Assembly (NCBI RefSeq): GCF_022513585.1
Contig: NZ_JAKWBF010000024.1
Coordinates: 23,754 to 87,753, forward strand
Reading direction: 5' to 3'
Source of the DNA: Gordonia gummivorans
Lineage (GTDB): Bacteria; Actinomycetota; Actinomycetes; Mycobacteriales; Mycobacteriaceae
DNA: 64,000 bases
The notes under the pieces were generated by a model. The model saw only the letters and a list, made by a program, of their open reading frames with translations. It was not told where the DNA came from and made no database searches. Of the stretch, positions 7,104-17,036 are shown piece by piece. How positions within the stretch are numbered: the first letter of the stretch is position 1; each line of letters begins with the position of its first letter. Made by a program: the position numbers and the translations under genes.

Positions 7104-10100
7104 ATGCGGTCTGAAATCCCCTCACAGCATCTGTTGTGGGATCCAAGCGACGAAAAGAGCAGCTGCGGGGTCGGCTTCATCGCCCGCAAGGACGGCGTCC
7201 AGCGCCACGAGGTGATCGAGAAGGCGGCCGAGGCGTTGTGCTCGGTGCCGCACCGCGGCGGCATGTCCTCCGAGGGCGTCGGCGACGGCGGTGGCGTGTC
7301 CATGGACCTCTCGCTGCGCTTCTTCCGGAAGGTGACCGGTCGACGAAAGCTCGCCCTCGGCCAGTTCTGTGTGGGCAACTTCTTCCTGCCCGACACCGCC
7401 GCCGGTGCCACCAAGGCGACGGCCCTCATCGAGCGGACCATGACCGATCGCGGCTTCACCGTGCTCACCGTGCGCGACGTGCCCGTGGACAACGGCGTCC
7501 TGCGGCCCGCGGCGGTGGCCCATCAGCTGCCGATCCGCCAGTGGGTGTTCGCCGCACCGGACCCGTGTCCCGAACCCGCCGACCTCGACCAACTCGTCCA
7601 GCAGGCGCTGTTGCACATCGAGTCCATCGGCTACACCCATCCCGCCTTGGCCGGGTTGTATCCGCTGTCCCTCTCGGCGCGGACCCAGGTACTCAAGGGA
7701 CGCCTCTCCTCCCCAGAGGTGATCGGCTACTTCACCGACCTCCTCGACCCCGACCATGCGGTCCACACGCTGTACTTCCACACACGCTTCTCGACCAACA
7801 CCGACCCGCATCCCACGATGGCCCAACCGTTTCGCTACCTCGCGCACAACGGTGAGCTCAACACCGACAAGAAGAATCGCATCGCCCAGGTGACCGCCGC
7901 CGCAGCGCAGCGACGCACCATCGTGCGACCACCCGGCCAGTCCGACAGCTCACGCCTCGACCAGACCGTCGCCGCACGGGTAACCGAAGACCAGGTCGAT
8001 CTCGTCACCGCGGTCGTGTCGATGATGCCGCCGGCCTGGGAGAACGACAGCTCGCTCTCTCCGCAGGTGCGCGCCATGTTCGAGTACTTCTCCCTCTACG
8101 AGGAGAAGAACGACGGCCCGGCGGCCGTGGTGTTCGGCGACGGTTCGGTGATCGGCGCCCGCCTCGATCGACTTGGCCTGCGGCCCCTGCGCACGCTGGA
8201 GACCTCCGAGTATCTGTGCGCGTTCTCCGAGGCCGGTCAGATCTCGGTGCCGCCGGAGTCGGTGATCTCGCGCGGCCGGGTGTCCGCCGGCGGGATGATC
8301 TACTACGACCACCGCGACCATCGCACCTACACCACCGACGAGGCGTACGAAAAGCTCGCCGCAGCAAAGGATTACCCAGCACTGCTGGCGGCCGCCAAGG
8401 TCGATCTCGCCGCGCTCGACGTGGCCGTCGCCGCCACCGACGGTCACGACGAGGAACTGACCGACCATCAGCGATTCGCCGCGTACTACCTGGATCAGGA
8501 GAGCTTCCGCTACTTCATGGATCCGATGCTCGACACCGGCGCCGAGCGCGTTTCGGCGATGGGTTTCGGCAATGCAATCAACGCATTCACCAACATCGAG
8601 GCCAACGTCGCCCGCTTCTTCTCACAGCGATTCGCCCAGGTCACCAATCCACCCCTGGACAGCATTCGCGAGGCCGACGGCATGTCGCTGCGCATTGCCC
8701 TCGGTACCCGTCCGCGGCTGGGCAAGCGCTCCGGGAAGTCTCGCCAGATCGTGCTCGGCACACCGATTCTGACGGCGACCGATCTCGCGACCCTGTACGG
8801 ACAGAACGAGGCACCGATCGAACGGTTCGACGCGACGTACGCGTTGCGAGCCGGAGACGACGACGCTCACACCGCCCTCGTGCAGGCGGTCGACGGGCTC
8901 GGCGACGAGGTGGTCTCCTTCGCCAAGCAGCAGGGCGGCATTGCCGTCCTCAGTGACCGGAGTATCGGCCGCGACCGTGCTGCTCTACCGATGATCTTCC
9001 TGGTGTCGGCCATCAACCAACGGCTGATCTCCGAGGGACTGCGCCTGCGCGTCTCCCTGGTCGTCGACAGCGGCCAGATCGAGTCATCGCACCATCTCGC
9101 GGCGGTGCTCGGCTTCGGTGCGGCTGCGGTGCACCCGCATTCGGTCGCGCGACGTGCCCGGGAGCTCGCGCCGGACGAACCGGACGCAGCGTTCGCGCGG
9201 TGGGCCAAGGCCGCCGAGAAGTCACTCATGAAGACGATGGGCCGCGTCGGTCTGTGCACCGCGGAGAGCTACATCGGCGGCGAATTCTTCGAACCGAACT
9301 TCCTCGACACCGCCGACGACAACCTGCGCCGGTGGTTCCCGAACCTGCCGTCGCCGGTCGGCGGGGTCGGGCTTGCTCCGATCGCCGAGGCGCTCGGAGC
9401 GGCGCATCGCGCGGCGATGAGCGACGAACCCCCGCGCACCGACAAGGATCTGCCACTCCTCGGGCTGTTCAAGGAGCGCGCCGACGGCGCCGGACATTCG
9501 TTCGGTACCACCGCCGTCCGCAAGTACGAGGAACTCACGGCCGAGAAGATCAGCTTCGCCACCGCAGGAAGGGAGTCGGAGGCGGCGCGCACGGTGGGCG
9601 CCGGGGACGCGGTGCGACTGCTCACCGTGGGCAAACTCGGCGACGCCTTCGGGCTCGACGCGGGTGCGTACGTCGACAGCAGCTTCGACCGCTTGTCCGA
9701 CCACGACATCGACACCTTCGAGATCACCGCGGCGTACCGCTCGTTCTCCACCGAACTCGCCTCGACACGCACGCAGCGGCCCAGCGCCCTGCGCGACGTC
9801 CTCGCACTCCAAGCCAACGACCACCGCGCCGGAGACAACCATGCCGGAGACAACCGGGTGGCGCCCATCGCACTCACCGAAGTTCAACCCGCACATGAGA
9901 TCACGGCAACGTTCGCGTCCGGGGCGATGAGCCACGGCGCGCTGGTCGCGCCCGCACACGAAGCCGTCGCACACGGTACCAACATGGTGGGCGGCCTCTC
10001 CAACAGTGGCGAGGGTGGCGAACATCTGTCCCGGTACAACACCATTCGCGCCTCGCGCATCAAGCAGTTCGCCTCGGGACGGTTCGGCATCTGGGCCGGC

Positions 10101-12437
10101 TACCTGGCCGACCCGATGCTCACCGAGCTGGAGATCAAGATCGGCCAGGGCGCCAAACCGGGTGAGGGAGGTCAACTTCCGGCACCCAAGGTCACGGTCG
10201 AGATCGCCGCGGCGCGTGGCGGCACCCCCGGCGTCGAACTCGTCTCACCGCCCCCGCACCACGACACCTATTCGATCGAGGACCTCGCGCAGCTCATCCA
10301 CGACTGCAAGGCAGCGCGCGTGCGAGTCATCGTCAAACTCGTCTCGTCGGAGGGCATCGGCACCATCGCCGTCGGTGTGGCCAAGGCAGGTGCCGACGTG
10401 ATCAACGTGGCCGGCAACACCGGCGGCACCGGCGCGGCATCCGTGTCGAGCCTTCGCTACGCCGGCCGGGCCGCCGAGATCGGTCTCGCCGAAGTCCATC
10501 AGGCCTTGTGCGCCAACGGACTTCGACAGAAGGTCGTGTTGCGGACCTCCGGCGCGCACCAGACCGGGCAGGATGTGGTCACCTCGGCGCTACTCGGTGC
10601 CGACAGTTTCGAGTTCGGCACCGCCGCCCTGATGATGGTGGGCTGCGTGATGGCGAAGAACTGCAACATCAAGTGTCCGGCCGGACTCACCACCAATCCC
10701 GAGGTCTTCGAGGGAGATCCGCGGTCGATGGCTCAGTACCTGCTCAACATCGCCCACGAGGTACGCGAGATCCTGGCGTCGATCGGCGTGCCCTCGCTGC
10801 GCGCCGCCCGCGGTCGCACGGATCTGCTGCACCTGGCACAGGACGCGCACCTGGTCGGCACCCTGCGCCTGTCCGCACTGCTGGCTCGCGTCGACATGCC
10901 CGAGATCGTCGATCCTGTTTATCTCGAACGGGACTACGCCATCGACGACGCCCTTGTCGAACAGGTCCACGCGCACCTCATCGACGCGGGAGCCGACACC
11001 GTCACCACCGACCCCGTGTGCCTGGGCAATCGGAACAAGAGTGTCGGCGCGCAGCTGGCCATCGACATCGAACGACTGGTCAACTACCGCATCGACGCCC
11101 AAACGGCTTCCGTGCTGCCCGCAGTCCACTCCGACGATCGAGGACGGCGCTACCTGGCGCCCGACTCGGTGCAGGTCACGACCACCGGATCCGCCGGTCT
11201 CTCCTACGCGGCCTTCTGCAACGACGGCATGCGGATGACGCATATCGGCACTTGCAACGACGGTGTCGGCAAGTCGATGTCGGGCGGCGTCGTCGTCGTC
11301 CGCTCCCCCGGCGGCGGGTCACCTGCGGTCGGCGGCAACGTCCTGGTCGGCAACTTCGCACTGTTCGGCGCCACCGGCGGACGCTTGTTCGTCGAAGGCG
11401 AGGCAGGCGACCGGTTCGCCGTCCGCAACTCGGGTACCACTGCGGTGGTCGAGGGACTCGGCGAGTTCGGTTGCGAGTACATGACCAACGGTGCGGTACT
11501 GAATCTCGGCGGCTACGGCAAGGGCCTGGCGAACGGGATGAGTGGCGGATTCCTCTACCAGTACGACCCCGCCTGCGAACTCGAGAGCCGGATCAGTTCG
11601 GACTCGGTCGTCATCGGTGCCATCACCGGTGTCGACGACCCGCTGGCGCCCATCCATCACCTCGCCGTGCACACCATGCTGCAGATGCATGCGGAGGCAA
11701 CGGGGTCGGCGTTGGCCACCCGTCTGCTGGAGAACTGGGAGACCGAACGCCACTACATCTCCTACGCGATGCCCCGCGCGCTGCTCTCCTACCAGGACAG
11801 CGACGTGCTGATGGCCACCCTCTCGCACCGCGAGTTGCTCGACGAGTTGTCGTCGGCGATCGCGGCCGATCAGGTCCGCAAACTGAAGATCAGCATGCGG
11901 ACCCAGCGTCCGGTCGCCGGCGGCGCGCTCCCGGAGTACGGCCAGACCGACAACGACGACATGTACCGACTCCTCAACGCGTTCACCGTCTTCGAACTCG
12001 CCCGCGAGTTGGCCGCCGGCCGCCTCGCGCGCGGTCGCAGCACCGTGGCCACCGGTACCGAGGCCACCGAACAGGTCATCGCCCGCGCTGCGCGCAACCT
12101 GGTGCTCACCGAGGACTTCGATCTCATCGGCCGGGTCGCGAAGTACGCCCGCACCATCCTGTCCGGGTACGACGCCGAGCAGGTCGCGGCGCTGATCGCC
12201 GCCAAGCGCGTCGACGACTACAAGCAGGCACTTGCGCTGCGCAACGTGCGGTCGATGGACGCACCAGCAACCTATGGGTGGATTCTGCTGCAGGACAGCA
12301 AGAATCGCGAGAAGCTCGCCGGGCTGCCGAGCTTCGACGAGTTGTTCGCCACCCAGGCGATGCCCGACATCGCCGACCTGCTGCGTATCGCGGCACCAGA
12401 GTTCGGTTCCTCCTCCACAGAAACCAAGGCCGGGTGA
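7104..12437 (+). CDS. Glutamate synthase large-subunit-like protein (GltB family) with extended C-terminus
   Basis: 1777-residue protein with the whole GltB architecture. Parts in order: a class II glutamine amidotransferase domain whose likely N-terminal nucleophile is Cys21 in SSCGVGFIA; a central domain; an FMN-binding synthase barrel (near residues 930-1300) with SGEGGEH, KPGEGGQLP and GNTGGTGAAS; the [3Fe-4S] cysteine cluster in CVMAKNCNIKCPAG; and the beta-helix GXGXG domain with GGSPAVGGNVLVGNFALFGATGG. Typical GltB is about 1500 residues. Here roughly 200-250 residues follow the beta-helix, and residues near 905-925 contain a DHRAGDNHAGDN repeat. No GltD is adjacent; the next gene, 1 bp away, is a CysJ-like diflavin reductase. 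AGAGGA precedes ATG 7104 closely. It may be an iron-regulated ferredoxin- or flavodoxin-fed glutamate synthase, or a relative with another amidotransfer role. Confidence 0.85.
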   Translation: MRSEIPSQHLLWDPSDEKSSCGVGFIARKDGVQRHEVIEKAAEALCSVPHRGGMSSEGVGDGGGVSMDLSLRFFRKVTGRRKLALGQFCVGNFFLPDTAAGATKATALIERTMTDRGFTVLTVRDVPVDNGVLRPAAVAHQLPIRQWVFAAPDPCPEPADLDQLVQQALLHIESIGYTHPALAGLYPLSLSARTQVLKGRLSSPEVIGYFTDLLDPDHAVHTLYFHTRFSTNTDPHPTMAQPFRYLAHNGELNTDKKNRIAQVTAAAAQRRTIVRPPGQSDSSRLDQTVAARVTEDQVDLVTAVVSMMPPAWENDSSLSPQVRAMFEYFSLYEEKNDGPAAVVFGDGSVIGARLDRLGLRPLRTLETSEYLCAFSEAGQISVPPESVISRGRVSAGGMIYYDHRDHRTYTTDEAYEKLAAAKDYPALLAAAKVDLAALDVAVAATDGHDEELTDHQRFAAYYLDQESFRYFMDPMLDTGAERVSAMGFGNAINAFTNIEANVARFFSQRFAQVTNPPLDSIREADGMSLRIALGTRPRLGKRSGKSRQIVLGTPILTATDLATLYGQNEAPIERFDATYALRAGDDDAHTALVQAVDGLGDEVVSFAKQQGGIAVLSDRSIGRDRAALPMIFLVSAINQRLISEGLRLRVSLVVDSGQIESSHHLAAVLGFGAAAVHPHSVARRARELAPDEPDAAFARWAKAAEKSLMKTMGRVGLCTAESYIGGEFFEPNFLDTADDNLRRWFPNLPSPVGGVGLAPIAEALGAAHRAAMSDEPPRTDKDLPLLGLFKERADGAGHSFGTTAVRKYEELTAEKISFATAGRESEAARTVGAGDAVRLLTVGKLGDAFGLDAGAYVDSSFDRLSDHDIDTFEITAAYRSFSTELASTRTQRPSALRDVLALQANDHRAGDNHAGDNRVAPIALTEVQPAHEITATFASGAMSHGALVAPAHEAVAHGTNMVGGLSNSGEGGEHLSRYNTIRASRIKQFASGRFGIWAGYLADPMLTELEIKIGQGAKPGEGGQLPAPKVTVEIAAARGGTPGVELVSPPPHHDTYSIEDLAQLIHDCKAARVRVIVKLVSSEGIGTIAVGVAKAGADVINVAGNTGGTGAASVSSLRYAGRAAEIGLAEVHQALCANGLRQKVVLRTSGAHQTGQDVVTSALLGADSFEFGTAALMMVGCVMAKNCNIKCPAGLTTNPEVFEGDPRSMAQYLLNIAHEVREILASIGVPSLRAARGRTDLLHLAQDAHLVGTLRLSALLARVDMPEIVDPVYLERDYAIDDALVEQVHAHLIDAGADTVTTDPVCLGNRNKSVGAQLAIDIERLVNYRIDAQTASVLPAVHSDDRGRRYLAPDSVQVTTTGSAGLSYAAFCNDGMRMTHIGTCNDGVGKSMSGGVVVVRSPGGGSPAVGGNVLVGNFALFGATGGRLFVEGEAGDRFAVRNSGTTAVVEGLGEFGCEYMTNGAVLNLGGYGKGLANGMSGGFLYQYDPACELESRISSDSVVIGAITGVDDPLAPIHHLAVHTMLQMHAEATGSALATRLLENWETERHYISYAMPRALLSYQDSDVLMATLSHRELLDELSSAIAADQVRKLKISMRTQRPVAGGALPEYGQTDNDDMYRLLNAFTVFELARELAAGRLARGRSTVATGTEATEQVIARAARNLVLTEDFDLIGRVAKYARTILSGYDAEQVAALIAAKRVDDYKQALALRNVRSMDAPATYGWILLQDSKNREKLAGLPSFDELFATQAMPDIADLLRIAAPEFGSSSTETKAG

Positions 12438-12438
12438 C

Positions 12439-14277
12439 ATGCAACTCCCCTACATCCCCACCGACGTCCCGTTCACCGGCGAGCAGAAGGCGTGGCTCGC
12501 CGGATTCCTCGCCGGGCTCAACACCCGCATGGCGATGCCCACCGGTGCCGTCGTGGCCGGAGGAGTCGCGACCGCGGCGGCGACCGACGAGCAGTCGGGC
12601 CCGGTCGGCCTGCAGATCCTCTACGGGACGCAGACCGGAAACGCAGAGTGGGTGGCCGATACCGCCCAAACCCTGGCGACGACACACGGATTCGACCCCC
12701 AGGTGTCCGACATGGCCGACATGGACATGACGACCCTCGCTGCCGTTCGGCGACTCCTGGTGGTGGTCTCGACCTACGGTGAGGGCGACATGCCCGACGA
12801 TGCCGAGGACTTCTGGCAGGCTCTGGCCGCACCCGACGCGCCGCGCCTCGACGGCCTCTACTACGGCGTGGTCGCGCTCGGTGACTCCATCTACGACGGA
12901 TTCTGTCAGGCGGGCAAGAACATCGACGCCCGTCTCGCCGAGCTCGGCGCCACCCGGGTGATCGACCGGGTGGACTGCGACATCGACTTCCAGAAGCCGG
13001 CCGACGAGTGGCTGGCGAACGCGCTGCCCGCACTCAGCGCCATCGAAACCGATGGTGCACAGGCACACTCGGTGACCACCGCGGAGTCCGTCGCCGGAGT
13101 CGAGCCCGCAGCAGCGCCGGCGTCAGATGCGCCCGCCAAGGCCAAGTCCGCAAAGTCCGACTGGGGTCGCAAGAACCCGTATCCCGCCAAGATCCTCGCC
13201 AACACCGTGCTGTCCGGACCGACGTCGGACAAAGAGGTCCGGCATGTGGTGATCTCGTTGGGCGACAGCGGCATCGAGTACGAGCCCGGCGACGGCATCA
13301 GTATCGCACCGCTCAACGACCCGATCCTCGTCGACAAGGTACTCGCGCGTCTCGGCGCGACCGGCGACGAGATGATCACCGACCGCAAGAGCCAGTACTC
13401 GCTGCGGGAGGCGTTGAGCAACCGCTTCGAGATTGCGGCTCCGTCCAAGTACCTCGTCGACTACATCGCCTCGCGCACCGAGGATCCCGAGCTGACCCAC
13501 CTGTCGGCCACCGGAGACCATGAGGCACTCGACGCGTGGCTGTGGGGTCGTGACGTCCTCGACCTCCTCGAAATCGACTCCACGATCACCATCACACCCG
13601 AGGAACTTATCGCCGAACTTCGGCCGTTGGCTCCGCGCGTCTACTCGATCTCGTCGAGCCCACTCGCGCACGCGGGCACCGTGCACATCACCATGGCGAC
13701 CGTTCGCTACCGCTCCGGTGAAAGACTGCGTGGCGGAGTGTGTTCGACCTACCTGGCCGACCACCGCGACGTCGGCGACACCGTTCCGGTGTTCATCCAG
13801 CCCAACAAGTCGTTCCGGCCGCCCGCCGACGACGCCCGTGCCATCATGGTCGGCCCGGGCACCGGTATCGCGCCGTTCCGATCCTTCCTGCACGAGCGGC
13901 AGAGCCGGGGCGCGCAGGGCGAGAACTGGCTGTTCTTCGGAGATCAGCATCGTGACAGCGATTTCATCTACGCGGACGAGATCAACCAGTTCGTCACCGA
14001 CGGCGTTCTCAACCGTCTCGATCTCGCGTTCTCCCGGGACCAGGACCACAAGATCTACGTACAGGACCGGATGCGTGAGCAGGGCGCTGAGCTGTTCGCG
14101 TGGCTGCAGGACGGTGCGCATCTGTACGTGTGCGGCGACGCGACCCGGATGGCCCGCGACGTCGAGGACGCGCTCCACCAGATCGTGGCCGAACACGGTT
14201 CCCTCGACGAAGAGGGTGCCCAGGACTACGTGGATCAACTCAAGAAGGACAAGCGCTACCTGCGCGACGTCTACTAG
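12439..14277 (+). CDS. CysJ-like diflavin reductase (flavodoxin-FAD-NADPH)
   Basis: 612-residue protein with sulfite-reductase alpha-subunit architecture: FMN-flavodoxin domain (ILYGTQTGNAEWVAD near residue 57, STYGEGDMPDD near residue 113), a linker, an FAD/connecting domain (RVYSISSSP, GGVCSTYL), and an NADPH domain (MVGPGTGIAPFRSF, YVCGDATRMARDV, ending RYLRDVY). It should pass electrons from NADPH through FAD and FMN to a partner. No sulfite-reductase haemoprotein is encoded nearby. The start is 1 bp after the gltB-like stop and the next gene is HemS-like, so the partner may be the GltB-like Fe-S protein or a heme-acting protein. ATG 12439 gives a short N-terminal extension before the flavodoxin domain. 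Confidence 0.88.
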   Translation: MQLPYIPTDVPFTGEQKAWLAGFLAGLNTRMAMPTGAVVAGGVATAAATDEQSGPVGLQILYGTQTGNAEWVADTAQTLATTHGFDPQVSDMADMDMTTLAAVRRLLVVVSTYGEGDMPDDAEDFWQALAAPDAPRLDGLYYGVVALGDSIYDGFCQAGKNIDARLAELGATRVIDRVDCDIDFQKPADEWLANALPALSAIETDGAQAHSVTTAESVAGVEPAAAPASDAPAKAKSAKSDWGRKNPYPAKILANTVLSGPTSDKEVRHVVISLGDSGIEYEPGDGISIAPLNDPILVDKVLARLGATGDEMITDRKSQYSLREALSNRFEIAAPSKYLVDYIASRTEDPELTHLSATGDHEALDAWLWGRDVLDLLEIDSTITITPEELIAELRPLAPRVYSISSSPLAHAGTVHITMATVRYRSGERLRGGVCSTYLADHRDVGDTVPVFIQPNKSFRPPADDARAIMVGPGTGIAPFRSFLHERQSRGAQGENWLFFGDQHRDSDFIYADEINQFVTDGVLNRLDLAFSRDQDHKIYVQDRMREQGAELFAWLQDGAHLYVCGDATRMARDVEDALHQIVAEHGSLDEEGAQDYVDQLKKDKRYLRDVY

Positions 14278-14317
14278 ACCGCACCACCAGCGACAACGGC
14301 AGTTAGGAATGGCAACG

Positions 14318-15316
14318 ATGCCCCACTCCCCCGACGCTCATGACAAGAGCAATCCGACCTGCGGGGCCGATCGCGGTTGTTGCTGTCCGCGTGGACAGCG
14401 CACCACGAGCGATCTCGACACCCTGCTGGCGACACCGGGATTCGCGGGCTCGTTGCTGAACTCCGAGGTTGCCACGGTGACACGTCAATTGCCGGCACTC
14501 GACAAGGTCGTCGGCGTCACCGTCGCCGGACCGGTGATCATGAACGACGTCGGTATCCACGACGCGCCCGTCAGTATGGGTGGCCCCATCCGGACCGATC
14601 CGTCGCGGATCACGTTGCGTCTCAACGCTGCTCGTCTCGGTTCGGCGCTGGTCACCGATCCGGCTGCGCATGTGCCGCCCACCCTGCGACTGTTCGACAC
14701 CGACGGAAACACCGCACACGCCACCTACCTGACCGAGCACTCCGATCGTCTCGCCTTCGAGTCGCTGTCCCTGGCCGGCGCGCCCGACGGCGACCTGGCC
14801 TCCGAAGGCGACCTTGCGGCCGACGTCTCGGGGGCGAGCACGCCGAGCGACGTACCCGCGCCGCAAGCCGACCAGATAGCGCAGTTCGACTCGATACTCG
14901 ACGACGGAGGGGTGCAACGCCTGTTTTCGCTACCGGCGTTTCGCGAGAATCGCTACACGCGCGTCGAATCGCGGCGTGTCATCGCCGCCCTCGAACACGC
15001 CGCCCTGCTGGGTATGCCGATGACGCTGGCAACCGCGGCGCCGGGATGCATCCAGATGCGCCATGACCAGCTGGACGGCGCGCGAGAGCATCGCGGTCAG
15101 ATGGTCCTCGCCTCTGGCGGCTGCCGAGCGATGATCAACTTCAATCTGGCCACCGAGTGCTGGATCACCTGGTCCCAAGGCGCCTGGGGCGAAACGGGCT
15201 CCATCGAGATCTACGACCGGCACGCGCACTGCGCCCTGGTGGCGACGCAGACCGGCACCGTCTCCGCAGCGACCTTCGAGGCCTGGGATCACCTGCTCGG
15301 CGACTTGGTCACTTAG
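14318..15316 (+). CDS. HemS/ChuX-like heme-utilisation protein
   Basis: 332-residue protein with two halves resembling the HemS/ChuS/ChuX fold. The first has VVGVTVAGPVIMNDVG and TLRLFDTDGNTAHATYL, a typical ChuX/HemS strand pair. The second has CIQMRHDQ, MINFNLATECWITW and SIEIYDRHAHCALVATQTG. Members bind heme and deliver or degrade it. The N-terminus holds an unusual Cys-rich stretch, TCGADRGCCCPRG, before the fold. I preferred ATG 14318, 9 bp after AGGA; ATG 14309 is also possible but has no spacing. It is 40 bp after the diflavin reductase, which could supply electrons for heme turnover. The family call is by eye and moderately sure. Confidence 0.65.
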   Translation: MPHSPDAHDKSNPTCGADRGCCCPRGQRTTSDLDTLLATPGFAGSLLNSEVATVTRQLPALDKVVGVTVAGPVIMNDVGIHDAPVSMGGPIRTDPSRITLRLNAARLGSALVTDPAAHVPPTLRLFDTDGNTAHATYLTEHSDRLAFESLSLAGAPDGDLASEGDLAADVSGASTPSDVPAPQADQIAQFDSILDDGGVQRLFSLPAFRENRYTRVESRRVIAALEHAALLGMPMTLATAAPGCIQMRHDQLDGAREHRGQMVLASGGCRAMINFNLATECWITWSQGAWGETGSIEIYDRHAHCALVATQTGTVSAATFEAWDHLLGDLVT

Positions 15317-15409
15317 ACTTGTCACCCCGATCACACCTGGTGGGTACAAGGTCATCAGATCCCGCTGGTGGCCTGCGGCGACCTGACCGGCGGGGCGATA
15401 CTTGCTTGC

Positions 15410-16984
15410 ATGACGGCGGTCCTGAGCTTCTTTGCTGATCAGCCCTTGCTGTTCACCGCGCTCGTCGTCGGGTTGGGTGTGGCGCTCGGGCGAATCCGCT
15501 ACCGCGGCGTCGGATTGGGTCCGGCCGCAGTGCTATTCACCGCCATGGTGATCACGGCGTGGGGTACGGCGCTGGATGTGGACATCTCGATCCCGGAGAT
15601 CTTGGGCAACCTCGGTCTGGTGCTGTTCGCGTTCACCACCGGGCTGATGGCCGGTCCGACGTTCTTCGCGACGTTGCGGACGGCCTGGCATCTGGTCGTC
15701 ACCGTGACGCTGGTGGTGATCGCTGCCGCCGCGACAGCACAGGGCCTGGGGACGACGTTCGGGCTCTCGCCCACCGCGATCGCGGGTACGTTCGCCGGGG
15801 CGGTCACCAATACTCCGGCGCTCGCGGCCACCGGCGGATCACCTCAGGCGACCGTCGGCTACGCGACCACGTATCTGCTCGGTGTGGTGACGATGCTGGT
15901 GATGGTGGGGCTCGCGCTGGCGAAGGGACGAGAAGACCCCGATTCCCAGGCAGATGTCGTCGACGTCACGGTCCGTGTCGACCGGCCCGACATCGCCGTC
16001 GCCGACCTCCGCAAGCGCCACGGCCATCGGATCACCTTCTCGCGCGTCGCCCACGACTCCACCACCCCGCCGGAGCACGTGCACGACGACAGCATCCTGC
16101 ACCACGGGGACCTGGTCACCGCCGTCGGGCCTGCCGACGAGGTCGAAAAGGTCGCCGACGAACTCGGACACCGGTCGTCGCACGACCTCACCGCAGACCG
16201 CAGCGCGCTGGACTTCCGGCGGATCACGATCTCGGCGCCCCGCCTGGCCGGACGACGCGTGCGGGATCTGGAACTCGACAGACACGACGGTTCCATCACC
16301 CGGGTACGACGCGGCGACGAGGATCTGATCGCGAACGTCGACACCGTGCTGCAGCTCGGTGACCGGGTGCGGGTGGTCGCGCCACCCGAACGGATGGCCG
16401 ACATCGCTCGAGAACTGGGCGATTCGAGCCGCGGAATGACCGAATTGAATGCTGCCGCACTCGGTCTCGGGATCGCGGCCGGTATCGGGCTGGGCGTGAT
16501 CTCGATCCCCGTGCCATTCGTCGGGTCGCTGTCGCTCGGCGCGGCCGCGGGCACCCTCATCGTCGGACTCGTGTTGGGCCGCCTCGGGCGGATCGGGCCG
16601 GTCGCCACATCGATGCCGCTCACCTCGGCTCAGGTGGTGTCCGAGATCGGGCTGCTGCTGTTCCTCGCCTACGCCGGTGAACGGGCCGGCTCACTCATTC
16701 TCACCGCACTGACCGGCGGCGAGATCGTCGACATGCTGGTCACGGGCATTGTGACCGCGGCCGTGTTGGGCGTCGGCATGTTTGCCGCATGCCGCTGGGT
16801 GCTGCGGGTCGGCAGGTTGCGGATGGCCGGTGTGCTGGCCGGATCACAAACCAACCCGGCCCATCTCGCCTTCGCCAACGCCCGCGGTGGCGGCGACCCG
16901 CGCATCGCACTCGGCTATGCGCTCGTATACCCAGCGGCCATGGTGGTGAAGATCATCGCGGCTCAGGTGATCTGCATTCTCTGA
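15410..16984 (+). CDS. AspT/YidE-family (AAE) membrane transporter with RCK_C domains
   Basis: 524-residue inner-membrane protein built as two membrane halves around a central soluble region. Each half ends in the family's repeat, GAVTNTPALAATGG near residue 145 and AGSQTNPAHLAFANARGG near residue 475. The middle 200 residues look like two TrkA-C/RCK_C modules (VDVTVRVDRPDIAV, then RRITISAPRLAGRRV...DRVRVVAPPERM). Relatives include the aspartate:alanine exchanger AspT and the uncharacterised YidE/YbjL proteins, so an organic or amino-acid anion substrate is likely but unproven. It lies 93 bp after the HemS-like gene on the same strand and converges with rho. Start ATG 15410 was chosen over an upstream start because the first helix begins directly after it. 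Confidence 0.85.
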   Translation: MTAVLSFFADQPLLFTALVVGLGVALGRIRYRGVGLGPAAVLFTAMVITAWGTALDVDISIPEILGNLGLVLFAFTTGLMAGPTFFATLRTAWHLVVTVTLVVIAAAATAQGLGTTFGLSPTAIAGTFAGAVTNTPALAATGGSPQATVGYATTYLLGVVTMLVMVGLALAKGREDPDSQADVVDVTVRVDRPDIAVADLRKRHGHRITFSRVAHDSTTPPEHVHDDSILHHGDLVTAVGPADEVEKVADELGHRSSHDLTADRSALDFRRITISAPRLAGRRVRDLELDRHDGSITRVRRGDEDLIANVDTVLQLGDRVRVVAPPERMADIARELGDSSRGMTELNAAALGLGIAAGIGLGVISIPVPFVGSLSLGAAAGTLIVGLVLGRLGRIGPVATSMPLTSAQVVSEIGLLLFLAYAGERAGSLILTALTGGEIVDMLVTGIVTAAVLGVGMFAACRWVLRVGRLRMAGVLAGSQTNPAHLAFANARGGGDPRIALGYALVYPAAMVVKIIAAQVICIL

Positions 16985-17036
16985 GCTGCCCTCAAGCAGC
17001 GGGTAGGAGCGTTCACACCTGCGCCGCGGATGGGTC

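Noticed and set aside
10508..12730. A 740-codon frame inside the gltB-like gene
   Set aside because: Arg/Pro-rich shadow frame typical of high-GC DNA; the overlapping frame has clear GltB motifs.
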